Shown: one piece after another, positions 43,334 through 53,606 of the stretch
Layout: each line of letters starts with the position of its first letter
Position numbering within the stretch: the first letter of the stretch is position 1
NCBI GenBank assembly: GCA_037349105.1
Contig: JAYJMM010000083.1
Span: 62,001 to 126,000 of the forward strand
DNA from: Limnomonas spitsbergensis
Lineage: Eukaryota; Chlorophyta; Chlorophyceae; Chlamydomonadales
Direction: 5' to 3'
DNA: 64,000 nt
Made by a program: the position numbers and the translations under genes
The notes under the pieces: generated by a model
Told to the model about the DNA's origin: nothing
Seen by the model: only the letters and a program-made list of their open reading frames with translations
Databases searched by the model: none

Positions 43334-45404
43334 GAAGGATAGTATTGCTAAGAACACAAGGGGTGCTCTAGCAGCAAAGGGTGCGCCAGTTGGAGCCTCA
43401 GTTGCTGGAACCTCGTCTGATCCTCCAGTTTCGTTTGTGCAACCGAAGTCTATGTGGCAACAGATGTATGATAGGGCTGGACCACAAAGTAGAGTATGCA
43501 TGGAGAAGCTAAAGCTCAAGCAAGAGATGGTTGATCAGGCGATGTCAGTTTTGGAAAGCAAACAAGAGGCATGCAGCCTTGAGGAATATAAGGAGACGGC
43601 AACCACCATTCCTCCTATGGAAGATGAGAGGAATGATGCTATCAAAGAAGCCCTGATTGCGTCACCTGCCCAGGTTCCAAAGAAATTCATAGACGTGGAA
43701 ACAGGGAAAGAAGTGGAAATGCAATATGACAACCCTGTGTATATGTACCTCCAGAAGCAGAGTTACAAGTATGCTTTCACTGGGACACCGTCTAAAATGA
43801 CGCAGGTTACCCGGCTTGCAGAAGAGAGTGTTGTGACTGATGTCGAGGGTGGGTCTCAGTCTGGGTCTGCTACATCAGTAGCCGCGCCCCAGAGAGCATC
43901 TGAACTGTCCCCTGCTGTGCACGTGTCAATGCCTTTTGCGGTGCACGAGCCCATGGCGCAGAGTGCACCAGTGCATTTGCCTGTTGCGGACATCCCAGTA
44001 TTCGTGCCCGTCGCTGCTGCCGCCTCTGTCCCTCCCTCCAATGCTGCGCCTATTCAGGTTGCATCTGTGAGAAGAGAAGTTCATGGTGTTGAATCTGGAT
44101 CATCACGTCCGCCACCGCCGCCACCGCCGCCGCCGACGCAAGTCCCTGCGAGGTCGGCTGGACAGACGCATAACGTACCAGTCTACCCACAGTCTGGACG
44201 ATATGAAGATTCTGTGCCGCGGATGCAAGGTTTGGCGTCCGTGTCGGAAGAGCCTGAAGGTGAAGGATCTGGGGGAAGTACCGGGGATGATGTCACCGCT
44301 GGAGAACCTCAAGAACAAGGTAACCGTTTCACGGGACCTGCTGCATCACAGTCGTTTCATACGGCTGCGGGCACTGAACATTCCAATTGGAATACTCCTG
44401 TCACTCAGGGTCTAGGTGGTTCTGGTCTGGATAGCTCCAGGGTTAGGGCAGTCCGTGATAGGGCGGCGCTTGCCCAGAGACTGCTACTGGAATATGATCG
44501 CCGACAGCAAGGTGAGGATGCGGCTAGAACCGCTGCAATGACCATTGAGCCCCTGCGGGCAGGCACCAGAGGTACGGCAGCTGCACCGTCTCAGGAACGC
44601 AGCTATCAAGAGCCGTCTCAAGAGGACCAGAGTAGGTTCAAGCCTGCTCAGCAGGTACCTAGAGAGCATCCATGGAATGGGTTTCCATCTGTGAGAGATT
44701 CTAGTCAGAATCAGAGAGAGCACCGGTTCTCTGGTCAAGGTCAGGGCACCAATCAGGGTCAAGGGCATGATCAACATCAAGGTCAGTCGCAAGGGCAGGG
44801 CATAAATCAGAACCTGCGGTATGGACATCAAGACCGAGGTGAGTTCCACGGAGGTGGGACAGGAACTGGCTATAGTCAAGGGCCAGCAAGAGGTAACCAA
44901 CCACCTAATGGTGGACCACCTTCGGGTGGGGGTCAGCCTCCCGGTCACAGATGGGTGTCAAGACAAGGTGTGTTGTACGGGTCAGTAGACCCTGCCAGGA
45001 GCCAAGCTCCTGCAGGAGATGATCCTGGTGGATGCCCTGATTCAGAGAGTGCCACACCAGGACCAGTAAATTGGCTGACTGATGTCAAGCTAGATGGGAA
45101 GACTGTGATTGACTCGTCCAGGGTTGTTGAGTTCTCAGCGACTGAGAGCATTATCTCTCACAGGATATGGGACCGATCACTCAGGTTGTTCTGGGGGAAT
45201 AACGTGCACAGGCTGCACGATGCTGTGTCTGCCCAGGTGAGCATCATCATGAGCACTATTCTGCCAGCAGGGGTCGCTTTTCTCAAGAAGCACTTCGCAG
45301 AGCTAGAGTATTTGTGCCCCAGTGCAATGCCGCCCATGGTGAGAGCCATTGAGGGCAGGGACGGCAGTACCAGGAATGATTTCCTGCAGGATGGAAGACA
45401 GTAA
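43224..45404 (+). pseudogene. Retroelement B N-terminal ORF, 3' truncated
   Basis: 726-codon frame whose convincing part starts near 43285 (GAVEVPKVAPEIKKDS). Codons become more A/T-ending than in the sequence before it. It has a polyproline run, a Gln/Gly-rich stretch (GQGQGTNQGQGHDQHQGQ) and a final folded-looking region (RIWDRSLRLFWGNNVHRLHD). It stops at 45402-45404, where the DNA switches to integrase sequence in another frame. Protease, reverse transcriptase and RNase H are absent. The gag-like role is inferred from position. Confidence 0.5.
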
Positions 45405-47245
45405 AAACTGCATTATCAAGGCACTTGCACGTTTCAAGAGAGCCTCGAGAATGGGACATGTATTTACCCTGGATAGCACTCGGGTACCGAGTCACTAAGC
45501 ATGCTAGCACCTTGATGAGTCCCTACCAGCTGCTGTTTTCCTGTGAACCAGTCATCCCTCCCGCTATCATGGAAAGGTTGAATGGGGATCAGACAGTGGA
45601 TTACCTGGATGTGGATTCTGCTGCTGAACTTGTACTGTCCCGTTCTGAATTGCTAGCCAAGAACTGCGTAATGGTCGGCCAGAATCTTCTGGTTGCTCAA
45701 CAGCGAGATACCCTGCGTTACGCAAGGCTTCGTAGTGGAGGTTACCTCCCATCAATAGCTAAGTATACTGAGGGGCAGTTCGTGTATGTGCGGGATGAGA
45801 ACCGGCTGCACTCCACTGCAAGACCTTACGTGCTTCGGGTGTTTGATGTACGGCCAAGTGGAGTCATTATCCTGGTTGGTCGCAATGGGGTGACTGTGGC
45901 TGAGAACGCTATTAACTGCGCACCATGTCATCTGCCCATAGAGGGACTCTTACCCCCATCCAAAAGATGGCAAAAGCCAGCACCAGACTTCCCTTGCCAG
46001 AGATGTCTGCTGCCTGATAACGCTAAGAAAATGATTCTGTGTGGCAGTTGTGGTCGAGGCACTCACACATATTGTTTGGTACCACGGCTTACTACTGTCC
46101 CTGCTGGTTACTGGATTTGTGAGCAATGTAGGACTGCTGGAGCTGACGCTACTGGTGCTGCAAGACGTGATGTTGCGGCGGAACTGGAGGAACCAGCGGC
46201 CGCTGTGACAGGTTACCAGCTGCGGCCTGCTAAGCAAAAGAAGGCAGGAAGGGTGATGGGAGCCGCCAATGGCGGTGGCCTTGTTGAGGATGAAGGAGAA
46301 GGACCCGCTGAAGACAGGGAAGATGACGCAGATTGTCTTGCCGGGACCGCCGCAGGCGGTGCCGGAAGCAATGCGATTGAGCTTGTCGGGACCGGCGCAG
46401 TTGTCAGCAAGGAGGGAATCGCTGAGGAGGCACAAACTGATGATCAGCGCCCTACCCGTGCATCCGTGAGAATCCGCGCCCCCAACAAGAGGTTCGAAAG
46501 CCATGTCACTCATCCTTGGGTGCCCCCAGATTTCATCAACTGGGGTGTCCGCGGAGATGCGGTGGATGCTCTCAAGTCCTTAATGCCTGGGGTGTGGCGA
46601 GAGCGCGATGAGGCTGCGGTCTACTTGAGCAACAGGGTGCCGGGAGGATGGTCGTACCAACTCCACCCTCCTTCACCTCTCACCATTGAAGACAGCGACT
46701 GCAACACCCTGCTGGACTGCCTTGACCTATCCCTGTCCCCCAGCATTCTTTTGCTGTTCAAGGATAATGGGCAAGCCACCGGGCTTCTGCAGAACAGCCA
46801 GCTTTACCCTTACCCTCGATCCCTCCATGTTCTTACCAATTCGGGCATCGGTGTCAACGTCCCTGCAGACTACTGTGCTGATCCGCTGCAACCCTCCACC
46901 TACGAGTTTCTGCTGCGACAGCATGGGCTGCACGTTCTTATCACAAACCCTCCGGCTGAATACGCTGATATCTCCTGTGCTCTTGCGGTCAAGTACGCGC
47001 GTCATGTGGCCTGTTGCCTAGTCACCCAAGATTTCCTAAAGTGCCATCCTGCAAGGTTTGAGTGGCTGTCCCAACTACGGAGAGAAAGGCGGCTTGTCAT
47101 TTTGCAGTCTGTCAGCTTCACAGCAGGTCTGGGAGTTAACCGGTCCATTCACGGTTGCTGTAGCAATAAAGTATGGATCCTTGTGTTCGCATCGGCAGCT
47201 ATCCGTGCTCGGATGATCCCACCAATGCACACGTTCATCCGTTGA
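45386..47245 (+). pseudogene. Retroelement B integrase C-terminus, PHD finger and methyltransferase-like tail
   Basis: The frame opens with TVKTALSRHLHVSREPREWD, the region just after the catalytic Glu of Ty3/gypsy integrases, so the integrase core is deleted. No proper start precedes it. Then come YLPWIALGYRVT, the SH3/chromo-like C-terminal domain (GQFVYVRDENRL) and a PHD finger (Cys at 191, 194, 206, 209, His 214, Cys 217, 232, 235, counted from 45425). An acidic linker leads to a domain at about 370-600 with LHVLITNPPAEYAD. NPP followed by an aromatic or Ala is the motif IV signature of adenine-type methyltransferases; motif I looks degenerate. PHD fingers read histone tails and could guide integration. 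The methyltransferase assignment is tentative. Confidence 0.6.
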
Positions 47246-48014
47246 TACATTATATACTGCTTTCTTGTGACAGAATTTAACTGAGTTTCCTTCGTTTGCT
47301 TTGACAATTGACTGTGTATCTGAGCGGAATTTTCACTGGATCTGGGGGGGGCTTCGGGAAATGGGATTTGAATTTACTGGTGCTGAGACTTGTGAGCTGA
47401 AGTGGAACTGGATGACTGTGAACTTTTGTCTTATGTTACAGACTATTATATATTTGCTCAAAACTGATATTTAGGATGATACTTGATTTCAAACAAAACA
47501 AAACAAAAATTGTGTGCAGTTTTCAATATCTGGGGGGGGGAAAGGTTGTTGTGCGAAATACGCACTTTTAGGGTTTAGGAGGTGTCTACCGTGAGGTGGC
47601 ATTCTCATATGTCTGGCGCGAGCCTATAGGCATCCCCGATCAGGTGTTAGTTAGGTGGTCGGGAAGTTTGAGATGGTGTGGATTGGGAAACCAATTGCAC
47701 TAGAGCAGGGCTGATGTAGTCTTCTGGACTTGGGGTCGATTGGGCCCTGGGGGAAGGTGAACAGTACCGATGGTGACGAGAACTGGGCTCTTCAGCTTGA
47801 AGAGGGTCCCTTAAAGCGACTGTGGCGAGTTACGGTAAAGCGTAAAAGTCACAGCTAACGTACGCATTATATCGGAGGTTATTTACCGGTACTTGTGCCC
47901 CATGGACTCTGGGCAGGGCCCAGGGGTGGGAAGTCTGATAACAATACGCAGTTCTTAAAACGCTGTCGTACTTGTTTATTACTGCCTCCAGTGTTTTTCG
48001 ATCTGGGGGGGGAA
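47246..48014. other. Noncoding 3' region of retroelement B with purine tracts
   Basis: No coding frame is convincing. Three tracts reading ATCTGGGGGGG(G) occur at about 47339, 47529 and 48001. Such purine runs resemble polypurine tracts that prime plus-strand synthesis next to a 3' LTR. Confidence 0.45.
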
Positions 48015-48893
48015 TGTCTTGTGTTCTTTTCGCTTGGTGCACCCATTCCTTAGGGTGCACCTCTGTGCCGCGACAGCTGTCACGACGCATGACTGCACCG
48101 TGCGTTTGACTGCGCCAACTGCTTTTTCGGTTGGAAGTTATGTGTGAACCTGAACAAGTGTGGATGCCGTCTTAGAGGATCCCGAACTGGGTCCTTTACT
48201 TTTTCTTTCTTACTTTGATCTCACGGCCTACAATAGACTCTTAACGTCTCTAGCTATTGTTCCTGATTATCAATCTGCAAGTTAATCGTCAATCCAAGTC
48301 TTACTAAGGGGAAACTGGCAGAGCAACTAGGCCAACAGCGACTCTATAAGCATCAACAAGTCTCCTGATACGAAGCTGGCAGAGCACCTAGGCCAACAGT
48401 CGACCATCTGCAGCAATTAGCGTTATTCCTGCCTCTTAACAAGGCATATCTCCAGTCTTACAGCTGGATATTACCACCAACCCACCATCACACCTCCAAT
48501 CTACAGCCTTTCCTTTGGCTCCAAGTCGACCATCTGAGATATCTTCACTCATCAGAAGTCGCCAAGCAAGCGACTCATCACAACAGATCAACGGCCACAA
48601 TCGCCCAAGATCGTCCCAAGAAACCCATAAGTACCTCAAGTGTCGAGGCTTTACGAGATCTTGTCAACAGTATCGAAGAAGTCCAGGTGAAGTAGCACGA
48701 GCTATCACCTGTTATCGAGCTGATTTCACTGAGTTACAGCAGTGGATCGAGAAGCTCTTACTATAAGCTCTGTAAGAGTTTATTATCACTTGTTTCTTGT
48801 GTCTTGTCTTGTTTCTTGTCACTTGTTTCTTATGTCTTGTGTTCTTTTCGCTTGGTGCACCCATTCCTTAGGGTGCACCTCTGTGCCGCGACA
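48015..48893 (+). repeat. Segment bounded by 61-bp direct repeats
   Basis: An identical 61-bp sequence starting TGTCTTGTGTTCTTTTCGCT and ending CTGTGCCGCGACA lies at 48015-48075 and 48833-48893. The first copy directly follows a purine tract. The segment between has a second internal duplication (CTGGCAGAGCA...CTAGGCCAACAG, about 48315 and 48380). It may be a 3' LTR plus the start of another, or a short terminal-repeat element. Confidence 0.55.
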
Positions 48894-48899
48894 CATCTG

Positions 48900-49010
48900 C
48901 CTCCGCCAGCTGCTGATCGGGATGGGCTGTCTGCATGTGATCAAGGTGGTGATAGCTCCAGACCCACGGGCGGGGGACGGGCGGATCCCTGCTCTTGCAG
49001 GCATGGTATG
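48900..49010 (-). pseudogene. Zinc-finger remnant cut by an LTR
   Basis: The minus strand encodes WVWSYHHLDHMQTAHPD, related to the fragment at 35190-35403. The Cys-x2-Cys half expected beyond 49010 is missing because LTR-like sequence begins at 49011. Confidence 0.4.
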
Positions 49011-49678
49011 TGTCGCACCATAAAGCAGTAAACGTGCCAATATGGTAAACTCCGGAATCTCCGGTAAAGGCGCCTTAGAGAAGTCTACTCATAAACACGG
49101 TACATTACCGTACACACAGACTCCTTGTACTTCAGACAGGAGCTGTTAACTGGCTACTGTAAGGTTCAGTCCTAGCAGGAAGTCTCTCTGCCTAGGGGTA
49201 AGGTCTGGGTGTCCCTGTCTCGTGGGTACCGCCCCTACTACTTCACTCGCCCCCCCGCTCCTCAGCGTTAAGCCTAAAGGGCATGCGCTGGGAGCCGGAA
49301 AAAGGGGTCGGTACTGTTAGGAAGAAACTTCTGGCAATATGTACACCTCAGAAGATCAAAGTATCAAAGCAAATCTGCCTGGTTCAGGCCTCCTCCGCCT
49401 CTGCCTGGTTCAGGCTATACACATATCTGCCTGGTTCAGGCTGTCTTCAAAGCAAAAATCACAAAATCTCCGCAGGCAATGCGCACATACTGCGCGTCAT
49501 TCTAAGCATCTCAGCTGCTCAGCACCAAATGTGGCTGTTAATCAGAATCATCAGGCCAGGCTAGGTATAACCGCTGCTCTCGCCCCACTGCACCATAGAC
49601 GCCTGGTCTTCAAGGCCACAGGAAATGTGCGCCGCAGCAGCGGGACTCTGCCCCCTGCTGTACTATTACTACTCCACA
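49011..49678 (-). repeat. Solo LTR-like sequence
   Basis: It starts TGTCGCACCATAAAGCAGTA and ends near CTACTCCACA. It shares its start, CGTGGGTACCGCCCCTACT, CGCCCCCCCGCTCCTCA and the terminal block CTGCTCTCGCCCCACTGCAC with the LTR at 60541-61610. No internal retroelement sequence is attached and no clear target duplication was seen. Confidence 0.55.
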
Positions 49679-52104
49679 AAATCAAGTGTCGTCGTCCATC
49701 GCTTCCAGCATATGTACTACCGCAGCCTTGCTGCTGCCCCTATCCAGATGTGGCAAGCTACCGCAGCCTTGCTGCTTGCCCCTATCCAGATGTGGCAAGC
49801 TACGCGGTGACGGTGGAGAAATTAGAGGTAGTATTGGGCAAACAGGTCCCGCTGCGGGAGAGGAAGAAGGCAGTGAGGGAGCTCATGGCCAAGATGAAAG
49901 CTGATGCCAGCGCATTGCCATAGCCATCCAGGCCATCTGCCTTCTGGAAACATGTGATCGCTAGCGAGCAGTAGTCGGTAGTCAATGGCCTGGCTGAGCT
50001 CAGTACCCAAATTGAGTGTTGGCAGGAGCTGTGATCGCTAGCGACTAGCGAGCATTAGTCGGTATTCAATAGCCTGGCTGAGCCTCGTACACAAATTGAC
50101 TGATTGACATGAATTGTCATCACCTAACGAATTGAAATATACCGGTAGAAGCGTCTTGAAAAGCTGATCAAAACACCCCTTACATGCCCTGTGATTTTGA
50201 ATTTTGACTGAGATAATTGAATTTCAATGGGTTCCGGAGGCGGTACGTGGGTGGGTGGTAGGCTTGGTTGCTCGATTTTCTATTCGGGCATGGGGTCCCC
50301 AGCTTTTTTTCCTGCCACCCCCCCCTCGGGAAAGTGGACAAAAAAGTGAAAGGACAAAGCAAAAGGCTGAAGAAGAGGCAGGGCCCTGGGGGTATGCACC
50401 ATTATGAAATTATGCAAGAGCATTTGTGTGTCCCTTACCTTTGTTTCCTCTTTCCTGGCCTAATGTCCGGTATATTTTCTCTTGTTTGAGGGCTGGGATA
50501 CTGACAGGCTGGGGTTTCATTGGACTCAACTCACTTTATTTGGTGGTACCCCCCCCCTCCTATTTCAGTCTGTTCATTACTCCTCCTTCGCCTTCTATTT
50601 CCCCCCAACCAGACAGTCGGGTGCCCATGCGGCCGATCCTCTACAGCATGGCCCATAGGTCAATGACATGACTCCTCTGGGCCCTGCTCAAAAAGGCTCG
50701 GCCGCGTGGTCGCCCAACTGTCCCGTTGGGACCAAATAAAAGGAACTGAAGGTAAGATGGCCCATAGGCGGTCCTCGACGTATGCAAGAACATGGCGTTC
50801 TCTCAGTTATCCAGGAAACATTACACGATTCCAGGTTGACCAGGACTAAACACAATTCGATGCCTCATATTTACAATCAACTAGGCGCAGACAGGGCGCA
50901 TGGGACTCGCATACCCACCTTCCACTTCTGAGGCCAAAACAAAAAGAAGACAAAAGCCTGATTCTAGTTCCCCCCATGGACTTACACTCGGCTGCCAGCA
51001 ACCTAAAGAGGGGTACACCAGGGTGACATTACGCGTGACCATATTTGCATGGGCAGGGTAACAGCAGCCTGGATGGCAGCAAGCATGGGGATCATGCCAC
51101 TCAAATGCTTTTAATAAGGGGCAATGGGAAAGGCGCCCATATGCGTGAAAGGTACTGCATGTTTGAAAAGGGCTCCCATGTGCGTAAATGGTCCTGCATA
51201 TAGAGTTCATGCATATTATTCGGAGGCAAAATATTCTTGTTCTGCATGACTCAATACCCAGGCCGAAAACTAAAATCCACGGCTGCCTCCTCGGCACAAA
51301 GTAACACGTCTGTAAAACACTCGATATAGCCTCAGATCGGATCGGATCAGGTGTGGGAAAAAACATCAGCTTGGACAGTGTGTGCTTGTGAGTGTTTAGG
51401 GAAGGGGGTCATTTTTTTGCAGCCGTAACTGCAACTGCTTGGAAGACATTGTACTCGAGTCAACTCGTCAAAACTGGCCTTCACATCAAAGTGATGTGAA
51501 AGCGCCCCTCTGCTCCAAACCTAACGTTGGTGGACCTGGATCTGGACTCCTACACCTCTTCACAGCTCACTGGACGCGCAACCATGCGCTGTCCACACCC
51601 CTTCAAACAAACAAGCAGGTGTACGACTGTACGGTACTTAAGGCATCACTCAAAACCCCACACGCCCCCCGCGTTGCCGCGGCCAGCACCTCTAAAAAAT
51701 CTTGCACTCTCAAAGGGCACTCACGAGGGCGACTAGAAAACTGCCCGAGACCGCTCAGGTTAAGGGGATATTCTGGGACACGGAAAGCAGCGACTATTCT
51801 CAGGTAGAGCTGCAGCCGTTAGAGAGGTGCACTCGCTGTTGCAAAAGTGGCCACCATTCAGCTGGTCTGTGGGGTTATATCCGATCCTAAGCCTCAAAAA
51901 ACTCGTGCATCGGTCCGGGGCATCCACATCCATGCTTTGGAGGAGAGAAGAGGATGACTACATTCCTCGGCTAAAAAAGAAGCACACAGATGTCTAATGA
52001 GCGCAGACAAAATATTCACCATTCATTGTGTAACAATCGCTCTCAAAAGAGCGCCCCCACAAAGTGCCTCTACCGGGGGCGGCAGCAAATGCAGGGACTC
52101 CTAT
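49679..52104. other. Gene-free region
   Basis: Only short frames without recognisable domains. It contains a 45-bp direct repeat near 49725-49800 (CGCAGCCTTGCTGCT and TATCCAGATGTGGCAAGCTA twice), a duplicated CTAGCGAGCA block near 49960-50060, and an R1 pair. Confidence 0.5.
50615..50750. repeat. Inverted pair of R1 repeats
   Basis: A plus-strand copy (GTGCCCATGCGGCCGATCCT, 50615-50670) is followed directly by a minus-strand copy (GGCTCGGCCGCGTGGTCGCC, 50671-50750). Confidence 0.65.
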
Positions 52105-52109
52105 TTACA
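52105..52109 (-). terminator. Possible TGTAA polyadenylation signal
   Basis: TGTAA on the minus strand, 12 nt after the stop codon of the 52-kb gene. It matches the common chlorophyte signal. Confidence 0.35.
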
Positions 52110-52121
52110 AGCCTACACTCC

Positions 52122-53606
52122 CTAAACCAGGTTGTATTCTACAGCAGAGTTTGCAGCGGCCGCCGCCCTCGTGCCCAGCAGCGTCGCAATCAAGTCTTCC
52201 ACTCCACAATCTTCGTCCTCCTCATTCGAATGGTCCATGCAGAGCTGCGGTGCATAGCCGCGTGCGCTGTTGGTTGACGACAGCAGCTTCGCAAGCGCAT
52301 CCAAAGCGCCATCATTGTCCTCGTCAGCAGTGCCGCAGCGGTCCGTGGGCGAGGAGGCCACTGAATTGGCAACGGCTGTGCTGAAGTCCGACAGCCCGCT
52401 ACCAGTTGAGCGCACCAGCGAGCACGCCGCCTTGCCTGACACCGAGTCGCCAGTCATGGCGGCCACGGCATCCCAAGGGAGCAGGCTTTCAGTGTCATAG
52501 TCACACGCCCCGCTGCCTCCTGAGCAGTCGTCTTCCAGCATCCCCGCGAGGTCCTTGCAAGACCTTGGGCGGACCAGCTTCGCCAGGTCATCTAGGGAAG
52601 GCAGGCCTTGGCTCAGAGCACACCCTCCGACGTCTTCATCGAAGAAGTCCTCAAAAGTGGACCCCTCAAACGCGGCCTCCAGGTCAGAGTCGGTCAACAG
52701 CAGCTGCGGTCCGGTTCTTAGTAGCAGGGCTGCTGGCTGGACCTTGATTGGGGCTACATCAGCCGGTGCTGACTTCACAGGCGCAGCAGTCAAGACCGGC
52801 ATTGCCTTAGCGGCCGGCTGTGGAAAATGCGGCCACTGGAACGGGGGCATTCCAGGAAAAGCTAACGGGGGCGGGAAGCAACGTGCTGCTGGCGGGGGAA
52901 AGGCAGGGTAACACGGTAGTGGCCCGGGGAAACACTGGGCGGCGGCCGCTGCAGCCGCAGAGGAAGTCGCTGCACCAGCAGGAGGCGCCGCACCGGCCGA
53001 GGCAGACGGCGCCGTCCCGCCTTTCTGCTGTTGAGAGGAGGCCGCTGCAGACGCCGCGGCAAACTGTTGCATAGTGAACATGGCTTGCATTTGCATCATG
53101 GAGGCCATGCAGCAGGAGGCTGCATACTGCTGCTGCATGGCCAGAAAATGCGCCGGGGGCGGGCCTGGTGCTGCACTGTGAACCTGGCTCGACGCCAGCT
53201 GGGACGCAGCTACATGGGGAAAACATCCTGCGCTGCTAATGCCGCTGTTGGAACCGGGCAGTGGGGCAGACGCAAGTGAGGGGCCTGGGGCAGCCGCTGC
53301 TCCTGAAGAGGCTGGTGGCCCAGCCTGGAACCCAGGTGGGAAGAACGGGGCTGACATCCACGGTATGAAATGAGCCGGGTGCGCACCTGGGGGCATAAGT
53401 GGTGGCTGCCCCATCATCATCATAGGGTGGTTCATCCAGGGCATTGGATGCATGGCTGTGGATACGGCTGCAGCTGGCTGCTTCTCACACCCAGCACCGA
53501 TTGAGGGCCCCGACTTCAGCTTCTTGCACGGGTTCCCGAAGAAAGGTTGCTTCAGGGGTGCAGTAGGCGCGAGCAGGTGCTTGGTGGTGGCCTCGACAGG
53601 TGCCAT
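52122..53606 (-). CDS. Ala/Pro/Met-rich protein with acidic C-terminus, unknown function
   Basis: Single-exon 494-residue frame. The ATG at 53606 has A at -3 and G at +4. The frame is open to 53873, but that part looks like translated leader. After NPCKKLKSG near the start, residues about 40-300 are rich in Pro, Met, Ala and Phe (HPMPWMNHPMMMMGQPP, MASMMQMQAMFTMQQF), with poly-Ala and Gln runs. The last 200 residues are acidic, with four related Asp-Leu-type motifs: DSDLEAAFEGSTFEDFFDED, LPSLDDLAKLVRP, GALDALAKLLSS and GVEDLIATLLG. That mix resembles transcriptional activation regions, but no DNA-binding domain is visible. The complete frame and good start context suggest a host gene. Confidence 0.6.
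   Translation of the reverse strand: MAPVEATTKHLLAPTAPLKQPFFGNPCKKLKSGPSIGAGCEKQPAAAVSTAMHPMPWMNHPMMMMGQPPLMPPGAHPAHFIPWMSAPFFPPGFQAGPPASSGAAAAPGPSLASAPLPGSNSGISSAGCFPHVAASQLASSQVHSAAPGPPPAHFLAMQQQYAASCCMASMMQMQAMFTMQQFAAASAAASSQQQKGGTAPSASAGAAPPAGAATSSAAAAAAAQCFPGPLPCYPAFPPPAARCFPPPLAFPGMPPFQWPHFPQPAAKAMPVLTAAPVKSAPADVAPIKVQPAALLLRTGPQLLLTDSDLEAAFEGSTFEDFFDEDVGGCALSQGLPSLDDLAKLVRPRSCKDLAGMLEDDCSGGSGACDYDTESLLPWDAVAAMTGDSVSGKAACSLVRSTGSGLSDFSTAVANSVASSPTDRCGTADEDNDGALDALAKLLSSTNSARGYAPQLCMDHSNEEDEDCGVEDLIATLLGTRAAAAANSAVEYNLV

Noticed and set aside
45404..45425. Possible intron or programmed frameshift linking the two pol pieces
   Set aside because: The missing part is several domains long and no donor/acceptor pair restores it, so a deletion is simpler.
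50881..51366. 161-codon minus frame
   Set aside because: Composition is Cys/Pro-rich without domain pattern and no start or splice context stands out.
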